A DNA stretch of 64,000 nt from Arenicola marina. Taxonomy: Eukaryota > Annelida > Polychaeta > Arenicolidae. Shown here piece after piece: positions 1 to 13,752 of the stretch. The notes under the pieces are model-generated. The model saw only the letters and a list, made by a program, of their open reading frames with translations. It was not told the origin of the DNA and ran no database searches. Location: positions 7,445,059 through 7,509,058 of the forward strand of contig OZ025253.1 of the NCBI GenBank assembly GCA_964019135.1, written 5' to 3'. Every line of letters begins with the position of its first letter. The first letter of the stretch is position 1. The position numbers and the translations under genes were made by a program.

Positions 1-599
1 GGGTGTACACCCTAATGGATGGGGAGAGGGGCGTACACCCTAATGGATGGAGAGAGGGGCGTACACCCTAATGGATGGGGAGAGGGATGTACACCCTAAT
101 GGATGGGGAGAGGGGTGTACACCCTAATGGATGGGGAGAGGGGCGTACACCCTAATGGATGGAGAGAGGGGCGTACACCCTAATGGATGGGGAGAGGGAT
201 GTACACCCTAATGGATGGGGAGAGGAGTGTACACCCTAATGGATGGGGAGAGGGCTGTACACCCTAATAGATGAAGAGAGGGGTGTACACCCTAATGGAT
301 GGGGAGAGGGGTGTGCACCCTAATGGATGGGGAGAAGGGCGTACACCCTAATGGATGGGGAGAGGGCTGTACACCCTAATAGATGGGGAGAGGGGTGTAC
401 ACCCTAATGGATGGGGAGAGGGGTGCGCACCCTAATGGATGGGGAGAGGGATGTACACCCTAATGGATGGGGAGAGGGGTGTACACCCCAATAGATGGGG
501 AGAGGGGTGTACACCCTAATGGATGGGGAGAGGGATGTACACCCTAATGGATGGGGAGAGGGCTGTACACCCTAATTGATGGGGAGAGGGGTGTAGACC

Positions 600-3500
600 C
601 TAATGGATGGGGAGAGGGATGTACACCCTAATAGATGGGGAGAGGGATGTACACCCTAATGGATGGAGAGAGCGGTGTACACCCTAATGGATGGGGAGAG
701 GGGTGTACACCCTAATGGACGGGGAGAGGGGTGGACACCCTAATGGATGGGGAAAGGGGTGTACACCTTAATGGATGGGGGGATGGATGTACACTCTAAT
801 GGATGGGGAGAGGGGTGTACACCCTAATGGATGGAGAGAGGGGCTTACACCCTAATGGATGGGGAGAGGGATGTACACCCTAATGGATGGGGAGAGGGGT
901 GTACACCCTAATGGATGGGGAGAGGGGCGTACACCCTAATGGATGGAGAGAGGGGCGTACACCCTAATGGTTGGGGAGAGGGATGTACACCCTAATGGAT
1001 GGGGAGAGGGTTGTACACCCTAATGGATGGGGAGAGGGCTGTACAGCCTAATAGATGGGGAGAGGGGTGTACACCCTAATGGATGGGGATAGGGGTGTGC
1101 ACCCTAATGGATGGGGAGAAGGGCGTACACCCTAATGGATGGGGAGAGAGATGTACACCCTAATGGATGGGGAGAGGGCTGTACACCCTAATAGATGGGG
1201 AGAGGGGCGTACACCCTAATGGATGGGGAGAGGGGTGTGCACCCTAATGGATGGGGAGAGGGGTGTACACCCTAATGGATGGGGAGAGGGGCGTACACCC
1301 TAATAGATGGAGAGAGGGGTGTACACCCTAATGGATGGGGAGAGGGGTGTACACCCTATCAGATGGGGAGAGGGGTGTACACTCTAATGGATGGGGAGAG
1401 GGATGTACACCCTAATGGATGGAGAGAGGGATGTACACCCTAATGGATGGGCAGAAGGGTGGACACCCTAATGGATGGAGAGAGGGATGCACCCTAATGG
1501 ATGGGGAGAGGGATGTACACCCTAATGGATGGAGAGAGGGGTGTGCACCCTAATGGATGGGGAGATGGGCGTACACCCTAATGGATGGAGAGAGGGGTAT
1601 ACACCCTAATGGATGGGGAGAGGGGTGTACACCCTATTAGATGGGGAGAGGGGTGTACACCCTATTAGATGGGGAGAGGGGTGTGCACCCTAATGGATGG
1701 AGAGAGGGGCGTACACCCTAATGGTTGGGGAGAGGGATGTACACCCTAATGGATGGGGAGAGGGTTGTACACCCTAATGGATGGGGAGAGGGCTGTACAC
1801 CCTAATAGATGGGGAGAGGGGTGTACACCCTAATGGATGGGGAGAGGGGTGTGCACCCTACTAGATGGGGAGAGGGGTGTGCACCCTAATGGATGGGGAG
1901 AGGGGTGTACACCCTAATGGATGGGGAGAGGGATGTACACCCTAATGGATGGGGAGAGGGATGTACACCCTAATGGATGGGGAGAGGGATGTACACCCTA
2001 CTAGATGGGGAGAGGGGTGTGCACCCTAATGGATGGGGAGAGGGGTGTACACCCTAATGGGTGGGGAGAGGGGCGTACACCCTAATAGATGGAGAGAGGG
2101 GTGTACACCCTAATGGATGGGGAGAGGGGTGTACACCCTATCAGATGGGGAGAGGGGTGTACACTCTAATGGATGGGGAGAGGGATGTACACCCTAATGG
2201 ATGGAGAGAGGGATGTACACCCTAATGGATGGGCAGAGGGGTGTACACCCTAATGGATGGGGAGAGGGATGTACACCCTAATGGATGGAGAGAGGGATGT
2301 ACACCCTAATGGATGGAGAGAGGGGTGTGCACCCTAATGGATGGGGAGATGGGCGTACACCCTAATGGATGGAGAGAGGGGTATACACCCTAATGGATGG
2401 GGAGAGGGGTGTACACCCTATTAGATGGGGAGAGGGGTGTACACCCTATTAGATGGGGAGAGGGGTGTGCACCCTAATGGATGGGGAGAGGGGTGTGCCC
2501 CCTAATAGATGGGGAGAGGGATGTACACCCTAATAGATGGGGAGAGGGGTGTACACCCTAATAGATGGGGAGAGGGGTGTACACCCTATTAGATGGGGAG
2601 AGGGGTGTGCACCCTAATGGATGGGGAGAGGGGTGTACACCCTAATGGATGGGGAGAGGGATGTACACCCTAATGGATGGGGAGAGGGATGTACACCCTA
2701 ATGGATGGAGAGAGGGATGTACACCCTAATGGATGGGGAGAGGGATGTACACCCTACTAGATGGGGAGAGGGGTGTGCACCCTAATGGATGGGGAGGGGG
2801 GTGTACACCCTAATGGATGGAGAGAGGGGTGTACACCCTAATAGATGGGGAGAGGGGTGTGCACACTAATGGATGGGGAGAGGGGTGTACACCCTAATGG
2901 ATGGGGAGAGGGGCGTACACCCTAATAGATGGAGAGAGGGGTGTACACCCTAATGGATGGGGAGAGGGGTGTACACCCTATCAGATGGGGAGAGGGGTGT
3001 ACACTCTAATGGATGGGGAGAGGGATGTACACCCTAATGGATGGAGAGAGGGATGTACACCCTAATGGATGTGCAGAGGGGTGGACACCCTAATGGATGG
3101 AGAGAGGGATGTACACCCTAATGGATGGGGAGAGGGATGTACACCCTAATGGATGGAGAGAGGGGTGTGCACCCTAATGGATGGGGAGATGGGCGTACAC
3201 CCTAATGGATGGAGAGAGGGGTATACACCCTAATGGATGGGGAGAGGGGTGTACACCCTATTAGATGGGGAGAGGGGTGTACACCCTATTAGATGGGGAG
3301 AGGGGTGTGCACCCTAATGGATGGAGAGAGGGGCGTACACCCTAATGGTTGGGGAGAGGGATGTACACCCTAATGGATGGGGAGAGGGTTGTACACCCTA
3401 ATGGATGGGGAGAGGGCTGTACAGCCTAATAGATGGGGAGAGGGGTGTACACCCTAATGGATGGGGAGAGGGGTGTGCACCCTAATGGATGGGGAGAAGG

Positions 3501-4153
3501 GCGTACACCCTAATGGATGGGGAGAGGGATGTACACCCTAATGGATGGGGAGAGGGCTGTACACCCTAATAGATGGGGAGAGGGGTGTACACCCTAATGG
3601 ATGGGCAGAGGGGTGTGCACCCTAATGGATGGGGAGAGGGGTGTACACCCTAATGGGTGGGGAGAGGGGCGTACACCCTAATAGATGGAGAGAGGGGTGT
3701 ACACCCTAATGGATGGGGAGAGGGGTGTACACCCTATCAGATGGGGAGAGGGGTGTACACTCTAATGGATGGGGAAAGGGATGTACACCCTAATGGATGG
3801 AGAGAGGGATGTACACCCTAATGGATGGGCAGAGGGGTGTACACCCTAATGGATGGGGAGAGGGATGTACGCCCTAATGGATGGGGAGAGGGATGTACAC
3901 CCTAATGGATGGAGAGAGGGGTGTGCACCCTAATCGATGGGGAGATGGGCGTACACCCTAATGGATGGAGAGAGGGGTATACACCCTAATGGATGGGGAG
4001 AGGGGTGTACACCCTATTAGATGGGGAGAGGGGTGTGCACCCTAGTGGATGGGGAGAGGGGCGTACACCCTAATGGATGGGGAGAGGGATGTACACCCTA
4101 ATAGATGGGGAGAGGGATGTACACCCTAATAGATGGGGAGAGGGGTGTACACC
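600..4153. repeat. Higher-order repeat copy A (3,554 bp, about 127 units)
   Basis: Private variants recur exactly 3,554 bp downstream. AGCGGT is at 671 and 4225, GCAGAAGGGTGGAC at 1451 and 5005, GCACACTAAT at 2861 and 6415, and CTATCAGATG at 1356, 2138 and 2978 recurs at 4910, 5692 and 6532. Left of about 600 the match falls back to ordinary unit-to-unit divergence. Only a handful of differences separate the two copies in the stretches I compared. Confidence 0.9.
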
Positions 4154-7100
4154 CTAATGGATGGGGAGAGGGATGTACACCCTAATAGATGGGGAGAGGG
4201 ATGTACACCCTAATGGATGGAGAGAGCGGTGTACACCCTAATGGATGGGGAGAGGGGTGTACACCCTAATGGACGGGGAGAGGGGTGGACACCCTAATGG
4301 ATGGGGAAAGGGGTGTACACCTTAATGGATGGGGGGATGGATGTACACCCTAATGGATGGGGAGAGGGGTGTACACCCTAATGGATGGAGAGAGGGGCTT
4401 ACACCCTAATGGATGGGGAGAGGGATGTACACCCTAATGGATGGGGAGAGGGGTGTACACCCTAATGGATGGGGAGAGGGGCGTACACCCTAATGGATGG
4501 AGAGAGGGGCGTACACCCTAATGGTTGGGGAGAGGGATGTACACCCTAATGGATGGGGAGAGGGTTGTACACCCTAATGGATGGGGAGAGGGCTGTACAG
4601 CCTAATAGATGGGGAGAGGGGTGTACACCCTAATGGATGGGGATAGGGGTGTGCACCCTAATGGATGGGGAGAAGGGCGTACACCCTAATGGATGGGGAG
4701 AGAGATGTACACCCTAATGGATGGGGAGAGGGCTGTACACCCTAATAGATGGGGAGAGGGGCGTACACCCTAATGGATGGGGAGAGGGGTGTGCACCCTA
4801 ATGGATGGGGAGAGGGGTGTACACCCTAATGGATGGGGAGAGGGGCGTACACCCTAATAGATGGAGAGAGGGGTGTACACCCTAATGGATGGGGAGAGGG
4901 GTGTACACCCTATCAGATGGGGAGAGGGGTGTACACTCTAATGGATGGGGAGAGGGATGTACACCCTAATGGATGGAGAGAGGGATGTACACCCTAATGG
5001 ATGGGCAGAAGGGTGGACACCCTAATGGATGGAGAGAGGGATGCACCCTAATGGATGGGGAGAGGGATGTACACCCTAATGGATGGAGAGAGGGGTGTGC
5101 ACCCTAATGGATGGGGAGATGGGCGTACACCCTAATGGATGGAGAGAGGGGTATACACCCTAATGGATGGGGAGAGGGGTGTACACCCTATTAGATGGGG
5201 AGAGGGGTGTACACCCTATTAGATGGGGAGAGGGGTGTGCACCCTAATGGATGGAGAGAGGGGCGTACACCCTAATGGTTGGGGAGAGGGATGTACACCC
5301 TAATGGATGGGGAGAGGGTTGTACACCCTAATGGATGGGGAGAGGGCTGTACACCCTAATAGATGGGGAGAGGGGTGTACACCCTAATGGATGGGGAGAG
5401 GGGTGTGCACCCTACTAGATGGGGAGAGGGGTGTGCACCCTAATGGATGGGGAGAGGGGTGTACACCCTAATGGATGGGGAGAGGGATGTACACCCTAAT
5501 GGATGGGGAGAGGGATGTACACCCTAATGGATGGGGAGAGGGATGTACACCCTACTAGATGGGGAGAGGGGTGTGCACCCTAATGGATGGGGAGAGGGGT
5601 GTACACCCTAATGGGTGGGGAGAGGGGCGTACACCCTAATAGATGGAGAGAGGGGTGTACACCCTAATGGATGGGGAGAGGGGTGTACACCCTATCAGAT
5701 GGGGAGAGGGGTGTACACTCTAATGGATGGGGAGAGGGATGTACACCCTAATGGATGGAGAGAGGGATGTACACCCTAATGGATGGGCAGAGGGGTGTAC
5801 ACCCTAATGGATGGGGAGAGGGATGTACACCCTAATGGATGGAGAGAGGGATGTACACCCTAATGGATGGAGAGAGGGGTGTGCACCCTAATGGATGGGG
5901 AGATGGGCGTACACCCTAATGGATGGAGAGAGGGGTATACACCCTAATGGATGGGGAGAGGGGTGTACACCCTATTAGATGGGGAGAGGGGTGTACACCC
6001 TATTAGATGGGGAGAGGGGTGTGCACCCTAATGGATGGGGAGAGGGGTGTGCACCCTAATAGATGGGGAGAGGGATGTACACCCTAATAGATGGGGAGAG
6101 GGGTGTACACCCTAATAGATGGGGAGAGGGGTGTACACCCTATTAGATGGGGAGAGGGGTGTGCACCCTAATGGATGGGGAGAGGGGTGTACACCCTAAT
6201 GGATGGGGAGAGGGATGTACACCCTAATGGATGGGGAGAGGGATGTACACCCTAATGGATGGAGAGAGGGATGTACACCCTAATGGATGGGGAGAGGGAT
6301 GTACACCCTACTAGATGGGGAGAGGGGTGTGCACCCTAATGGATGGGGAGGGGGGTGTACACCCTAATGGATGGAGAGAGGGGTGTACACCCTAATAGAT
6401 GGGGAGAGGGGTGTGCACACTAATGGATGGGGAGAGGGGTGTACACCCTAATGGATGGGGAGAGGGGCGTACACCCTAATAGATGGAGAGAGGGGTGTAC
6501 ACCCTAATGGATGGGGAGAGGGGTGTACACCCTATCAGATGGGGAGAGGGGTGTACACTCTAATGGATGGGGAGAGGGATGTACACCCTAATGGATGGAG
6601 AGAGGGATGTACACCCTAATGGATGTGCAGAGGGGTGGACACCCTAATGGATGGAGAGAGGGATGTACACCCTAATGGATGGGAGAGGGATGTACACCCT
6701 AATGGATGGAGAGAGGGGTGTGCACCCTAATGGATGGGGAGATGGGCGTACACCCTAATGGATGGAGAGAGGGGTATACACCCTAATGGATGGGGAGAGG
6801 GGTGTACACCCTATTAGATGGGGAGAGGGGTGTACACCCTATTAGATGGGGAGAGGGGTGTGCACCCTAATGGATGGAGAGAGGGGCGTACACCCTAATG
6901 GTTGGGGAGAGGGATGTACACCCTAATGGATGGGGAGAGGGTTGTACACCCTAATGGATGGGGAGAGGGCTGTACAGCCTAATAGATGGGGAGAGGGGTG
7001 TACACCCTAATGGATGGGGAGAGGGGTGTGCACCCTAATGGATGGGGAGAAGGGCGTACACCCTAATGGATGGGGAGAGGGATGTACACCCTAATGGATG

Positions 7101-7707
7101 GGGAGAGGGCTGTACACCCTAATAGATGGGGAGAGGGGTGTACACCCTAATGGATGGGGAGAGGGGTGTGCACCCTATTGGATGGGGAGAGGGGTGTACA
7201 CCCTAATGGGTGGGGAGAGGGGCGTACACCCTAATAGATGGAGAGAGGGGTGTACACCCTAATGGATGGGGAGAGGGGTGTACACCCTATCAGATGGGGA
7301 GAGGGGTGTACACTCTAATGGATGGGGAGAGGGATGTACACCCTAATGGATGGAGAGAGGGATGTACACCCTAATGGATGGGCAGAGGGGTGTACACCCT
7401 AATGGATGGGGAGAGGGATGTACGCCCTAATGGATGGGGAGAGGGATGTACACCCTAATGGATGGAGAGAGGGGTGTGCACCCTAATCGATGGGGAGATG
7501 GGCGTACACCCTAATGGATGGAGAGAGGGGTATACACCCTAATGGATGGGGAGAGGGGTGTACACCCTATTAGATGGGGAGAGGGGTGTGCACCCTAGTG
7601 GATGGGGAGAGGGGCGTACACCCTAATGGATGGGGAGAGGGATGTACACCCTAATAGATGGGGAGAGGGATGTACACCCTAATAGATGGGGAGAGGGGTG
7701 TACACCC
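4154..7707. repeat. Higher-order repeat copy B (3,554 bp)
   Basis: This is the tandem partner of copy A. It shares even rare lesions, such as the 2-bp-deleted unit GATGCACCC near 1487 and 5041 and GATGTGCAGAG near 3068 and 6622. A 1-bp deletion near 6680 shifts the later offset to 3,553. Differences I saw include 783 (T in A, C in B), the GTGTGCCCCC/GTGTGCACCC pair near 2495/6049, and single substitutions near 3606 and 3775. The match ends around 7.7 kb. Confidence 0.88.
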
Positions 7708-8884
7708 TAATAGATGGGGAGAGGGGTGTACACCCTATTATATGGGGAGAGGGGTGTGCACCCTAATGGATGGGGAGAGGGATGTACACCCTAATAGATG
7801 GGGAGAGGGGTGTACACCCTAATGGATGGGGAGAGGGGTGTACACCCTATTAGATGGGGAGAGGGGTGTGCACCCTAATGGATGGGGAGAGGGGTGTGCA
7901 CCCTAGTAGATGGGGAGAGGGATGTACACCCTAATAGATGGGGAGAGGGGTGTACACCCTAATGGATGGGGAGAGGGATGTACACCCTAATGGATGGGGA
8001 GAGGGATGTACACCCTAATGGATGGGGAGAGGGATGTACACCCTACTAGATGGGGAGAGGGGTGTGCACCCTAATGGATGGGGAGAGGGGTGTACACCCT
8101 AATGGATGGAGAGAGGGGTGTACACCCTAATAGATGGGGAGAGGGGTGTGCACACTAATGGATGGGGAGAGGGGTGTACACCCTAATGGATGGGGAGAGG
8201 GGTGTACACCCTAATGGATGGGGAGAGGGGCGTACACCCTAATGGATGGGTAGAGGGGTGTACACCCTAATGGATGAGGAGAAGGGCGTACACCCTAATG
8301 GATGGGGAGAGGGATGTACACCCTAATAGATGGGGAGAAGGGTGTACACCCTAATAGATGGGAAGAGGGGTGTGCACCTTAAAGGATGGGGAGAGGGATG
8401 TACACCCTAATAGATGGGGAGAGGGGTGTAGACCCTAATAGATGGGGAGAGGGGTGTGCACCCTAATGGATGGAGAGAGGGGTGTACACCCTAATGGATG
8501 GGGAGAGGGGTGTACACCCTAATGGATGGGGAGAGGGGTGTACACCCTAATGGATGGGTAGAGGGGTGTACACCCTAATGGATGGGGAGAAGGGCGTACA
8601 CCCTAATGGATGGGGAGAGGGATGTACACCCTAATAGATGGGGAGAGGGGTGTATACCCTAATAGATGGGGAGAGGGGTGTGCGCCCTAAAGGATGGGGA
8701 GAGGGATGTACACCCTAATAGATGGGGAGAGGGGTGTACACCCTAATAGATGGGGAGAGGGGTGTGCACCCTAATGGATGGAGAGAGGGGCGTACACCCT
8801 AATAGGTGGGGAACGGGGTGTACACCCTATTAGATGGGGAGAGGGGTGTGCACGCTAATAGATGGGGGGAGGGGTGTACCCCCT

Positions 8885-10303
8885 AAATTGAATTATAGCG
8901 ACGAGTCCCAAAAGCAGCAAACAGAAGCATTGTAAGATGGCGGCGACTTTGCTGAGGCTTCCAACAACTGCGGCGACTAATTACCGAAGAATCCCGCCAA
9001 GGAACGATGTGTATGTGAAACCGAAGAAGACGATTTTCAACGGGGGACAAGTAATTGGTTGGCTGTATAAAAACCTAGGGTGCCTGTTAGAGCCTCGGGT
9101 TGCCCTGCTGGAAGGAAAAGGGAGAGACAGGGAGGTGTGGGTGTTTTGTAGTTGTATGTCTTCAGACGCACTAACTAACTAACTCAGCACAGAGTGTTGG
9201 AGAGGGCCGATCTTTCCTTTTTCAGAAGAAAAAAAGTGAACGCTCATCAGATAAGAGATCTGACGTCAGTAGCATTGTTTTGAAACACAACGGCGGATGT
9301 GGGGAGGAGGGTGGTGGGGAGGGGGGGGGTGGCCGGGGGTAGGGGTGCATGATTATTTGAGAGCTGCTTGAGGTTGGTGAACTGACTTGTGTGTGGGGAT
9401 GAGGAGGGGGTGGGTGGGCAGACTGCAATGACAGCCAATGGGACGAGGGGCGGTGGGGGTGGGGAAAATGAAGGTGATGACAATACCGTTGGGGCTGAGT
9501 CCTGGGTTGATACTGCCCCCAAGACGTGAGCACACCCACCCCCCTATCCCCCCACGCTCCCAGGCCCCACCCCTGCTCACAGCGCCCCCCCCCCCTTCCG
9601 CCCCATCCACCGTTCACCAATTCACGTGGAAGGGAAAATCGCAGGACAATTGCGGTAAATTGGGTTTTGTGGGGGGTTCGTGGATCTCACGTTACAGACG
9701 ACGCGTAATTGAATAATGACGACGATTTCAGTGCTCTCACGACACCCTGGGGTGTGTTGGCGGGGAGGGGGGGGGGGTATTGTGGCGATCCCCCCGGGGG
9801 TGTCAGTAAGGACGAGTGGAGACCCAGAGCGAAAGAGGCGCCGAGGCTTCAGAAAACACTGGAAGAAAAGAGCAACGATTAATGTATTCTCTCCTGTGTT
9901 GGCGCTGCTAGGCCTGGCTCCCCACCCCCCCCCTCCTTCTTCCCTCCTCCCGCCGCCTCTGCTTCTTTCACCCCCCGCGGTAGACGACTGGGGAGAGGTG
10001 GGGAGGCGGGGGCTATAAAGGGTGCAAGGGTTTGTTATCCGCTGGGAGGGTTTGTCGTGGGCTGTAGACTAAGACGATCGTTTTTCCATGTTAGGGCCTA
10101 ACCACTGCTTCAGCTTAGCTCACTTATTAAGCACGCCCACCAGTTATTTGGTACTACATTAGCGGGGCTCTGAGATGGTGGAGTGATGCTGTAGGCGGTG
10201 TAGTCTGGCCAGTGACCCCGACTGGGACAAACCATGAACGTCACACACACAACCACGTCACCACCAGGTGACGCCACCGGAGAGTCACCCAGCGCCCTAC
10301 GAC
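8885..10303. other. Unique spacer with G/C-rich tracts; no supported gene
   Basis: This is non-repetitive sequence between two satellites. It has G-rich (9300-9450, 9755-9778) and C-rich (9535-9600, 9920-9975) stretches. An 81-codon frame (8937-9182, +) opens at an ATG, but it has no recognised domain and no clear splice partner, so I do not call it a gene. The other frames are short and low-complexity. Confidence 0.6.
8934..8944 (+). promoter_or_regulatory. YY1-like motif AAGATGGCGGC overlapping an ATG
   Basis: The string AAGATGGCGGC matches the metazoan YY1 consensus. In many animal genes this site lies just after the transcription start and contains the start codon. Here its ATG opens the unsupported 81-codon frame. 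A promoter just beyond the satellite edge is possible, but this is a single motif match. Confidence 0.25.
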
Positions 10304-13300
10304 TCCCCCTACCCCTCTACCCCTCTACCCCTCTACCACTCTACCCCTCTACCACTCTACCACTCTACCACTCTACGCCTCTACCACTCTACGACTCTGA
10401 CACTCCAGCATTCTACCACTCTACCACTACCACTACCACTACCCTTCTATCACACCACCACGCTACCATCCTACCACTGTACCACTCTGACACTATACCA
10501 CTCTGTCACTCTACCACTCTGACACTCTACCACGCTACCACTCTACCACAATACCACTCCACCACTACCGCTCCACCACTCTACCACTCTACCACTCTAC
10601 CAATCTACCACTCTACCACTCTACCGCTCTACCACTCCACCACTCCACCACTCTACCCCTCTACCAATCTACCACTCTACCACGCTACCACTCTACCATT
10701 ATACCACTCTGACACTCTAGCATTCTACCACTCTACCACTACCACTACCACTACCACTACCTTCTATCACTCCACCACGCTACCATTCTACCACTGTACC
10801 ACTCTGACACTATACCACTCTGTCACTCTACCACTCTGACACTCTACCACGCTACCACTCTACAACAATACCACTCCACCACTACCGCTCCACCACCCTA
10901 CCACTCTACCACTCTACCACTCTACCACTCTACCGCTCTACCACTCCACCACTCTACCACTCTACCCCTCTACCACTCTACCACTCTATCACTCGACCAC
11001 TCTACCACTCTACCACTCCACCACTACCGCTCCACCACTCTACCACTCTACCACTCTACCAATCTACCACTCTACCACTCTACCAATCTACCACTCTACC
11101 GCTCCACCACTCCACCACTCTACCCCTCTACCAATCTACCACTCTACCACGCTACCACTCTACCATTATACCACTCTGACACCCTAGCATTCTACCACTC
11201 TACCACTACCACTACCACTACCACTATCCTTCTATCAATCCACCACGCTACCATTCTACCACTCTACCACTCTGACACTATACCACTCTGTCACTCTACC
11301 ACTCTGACACTCTACCACGCTACCACGCTACCACTCTACCACAATACCACTCCACCACTACCGCTCCACCACCCTACCACTCTACCACTCTACCGCTCTA
11401 CCACTCTACCACTCTACCTCTCTACCACTCTACCACTCTACCACACTACCACTCTACCATTCTACCACTCTGACACTCTAGCATTCTATCACTCTACAAC
11501 TACCACTACCACTACCCTTCTATCATTCCACCACGCTACCATTCTACCACTCTACCACTCTGATACTATACCACTCTGTCACTCTACCACTCTGACACAT
11601 ACCCCGCTACCACTCTACCACAATACCACTCCACCACTCCACCACTCTACCACTCTATCCCTCTATCTTGTACCACTCTATCCCTCTACCACTCTACTAC
11701 TCTACCACTCTACTACTCTACCATTCTACTACTCTACCACTCTATCACTCTATCACTCTACCACTCCATCACTCTTCCGCTCTATCACTCCACCACTACC
11801 GCTCCACCACTCTACCACTCTACCACTCTACCACTCTACCACTCCACCACTCTACCCCTCTACCACTCTACCACTCTACCACTCTACCACTCAATCACTC
11901 TACCACTCTATCACTCTACCACTCTACTACTCCACCACTACCGCTCCACCAATCTACCACTCTACCACTCTACCACTCTACCACTCTACTACTCTACCAC
12001 TCTACTACTCTACCACTCTACCACTCTACCACTCTACCACTCTATCACTCTACCACTCCATCACTCTTCCACTCTACCACTCCACCACTACCGCTCCACC
12101 ACTCTACCACTCTACCAATCGACCACTCTACCATTCTACCACTCTACCACTCTACCGCTCTACCACTCCACCGCTCCACCACTCTACCCCTCTACCACTC
12201 TACCACTCTACCACGCTATCACTCTACCATTCTACCACTCTGACACTCTAGCATTCTACCCCTCTACCACTACCAGTACCACTACCACTACCCTTCTACC
12301 ACTCCACGATGCTACCATTCTACCACTCTGACACTATACCACTCTGTCAATCTACCACTCATGCCACTCTACCACGCTACCACTCTACCACAATACCACT
12401 CTACCACTCCACCACTCTACCACTATACCACTCTACCACTCTATCCCTCTATCTTGTACCACTCTATCCCTCTACCACTCTACCACTCTACTCCTCTAGC
12501 CTTGTACCACTCTATCCCTCTATCTCTCTACCACTCTATCACTCTACCACTCTACACTCTGCCAATCTGCCACTCTACCACTCTACCCCTATCTCTCTAT
12601 CACTCTACACTCTACCACTCTATTACTCTACCACTCTATCACTCTATCACTCTACCACTCCATCACTCTACCACTCTACTACTCTACCACTCTATCACTC
12701 TATCACTCTACCACTCCATCACTCTACCACTCTACCACTCCACCACTACCGCTCCACTACTCTACCACTCTACCACTCTACCCTCTACTGCTCCACCACT
12801 CCACCACTCTACCATTCTATCACTCCACCACCTTACCACTCTACCAATATACCACTCTACCACGCTACCACTCTACCATTATACCACTCTGACACTCTAG
12901 CATTCTACCACTCTACCACTACCACTACCACTACCCTTCTATCACTCCACCACGCTACCATTCTACCACTCTACCACTCTGACACTCTACCACGCTACCA
13001 CTCTACCACAATACCACTCCACCACTACCGCTCCACCACTCTACCACTCTACCCTCTATTGCTCCACCACTCCACCACTCTACCATGCTATCACTCCACC
13101 ACTTTACCACGCTACCACTATCACTCTACCACACTACCATTCTACCACTCTACCACTCTACCACTCTACCATTCTACCAGTCTGCCACTTTACCCCCTAT
13201 CACTCTACCACTCTACACTCTGCCAATCTACCACTCTACCACTCTATCACTATACCACTCCATCACTCCATCACTCTACCACTCTATCACTCTACCACTC

Positions 13301-13752
13301 TACACTCTGCCAATCTACCACTCTACCACTCCATCCCTCTACCACTCTATCACTCCACCACTCTACCACTACCGCTCCACCACTCTACCACTCTGCCGCT
13401 CTACCACACTACCACTCTACACTCTGCCAATCTACCACTCTACCACTCCATCCCTCTACCACTCTATCACTCCACCACTCTACCACTCTACCACTACCGC
13501 TCCACCACTCTACCACTCTGCCGCTCTACCACTACCACTCCACCACTCTACCACTCTACCACTACCACTCCACCACTCTACCACTTTACCGCTATGCCAC
13601 TACCACTCTACCACTCTACCACTCTACCAATCTACCACTTTATCACTATATCGCTCTACGAATCTACGACTCCACGACTCTACCACTCTACCAATCTACC
13701 ACCCTACCACCTCTCGCCCTATCACTCTAGCACTCTACCACTCTGCCACTCA
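10304..13752. repeat. 8-bp minisatellite CTACCACT with degenerate variants
   Basis: The 8-bp unit CTACCACT repeats about 430 times, with variants such as CTACCGCT, CTATCACT, CCACCACT and CTGACACT. Because 8 is not a multiple of 3, all three forward frames encode the same octapeptide cycle (YHSTTLPL). This explains long open frames such as 12309-13730. The reverse strand has a stop in every frame. A composite block with TCTAGCATTCTA or close variants followed by ACCACTACCACTAC recurs near 10408, 10720, 11187, 11481, 12251 and 12900, so larger segments were duplicated too. Confidence 0.95.

Larger units (their letters stand above)
1..8884. repeat. 28-bp satellite array, about 317 copies
   Basis: Successive GTAC cores fall at 5, 33, 61 and 89, so the period is 28 bp. 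The consensus unit is the palindrome GGGTGTACACCC followed by TAATGGATGGGGAGAG. Common variants break the dyad on one side (GGGCGTACACCC, GGATGTACACCC, GGGTGTGCACCC) or change GGATGG to AGATGG. Each unit carries one CCCTAA, the complement of the animal telomere hexamer, but the units are not telomeric repeats. The array starts before the window and stops abruptly near 8884 in unique sequence. I see no gene in it. Confidence 0.97.

Noticed and set aside
1..8884. CRISPR-like array of short repeats
   Set aside because: There are no unique spacers: the whole 28-bp unit repeats, and the DNA is eukaryotic.
8937..9182. 81-codon protein starting at the YY1-like motif
   Set aside because: The start context is suggestive, but no homology, splice partner or codon signal was evident; kept only as a motif entry.
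9222..9716. Proline- and glycine-rich frames on both strands
   Set aside because: Compositional frames in G/C-rich DNA with mutual overlap and no domains; similar frames at 15-18 kb, 22.4 kb and 44.2 kb were dropped for the same reason.
12309..13730. 473-codon open frame rich in YHSTTLPL
   Set aside because: It is an automatic result of the stop-free 8-bp repeat. All three frames give the same peptide, and no start context or non-repeat domain is present.
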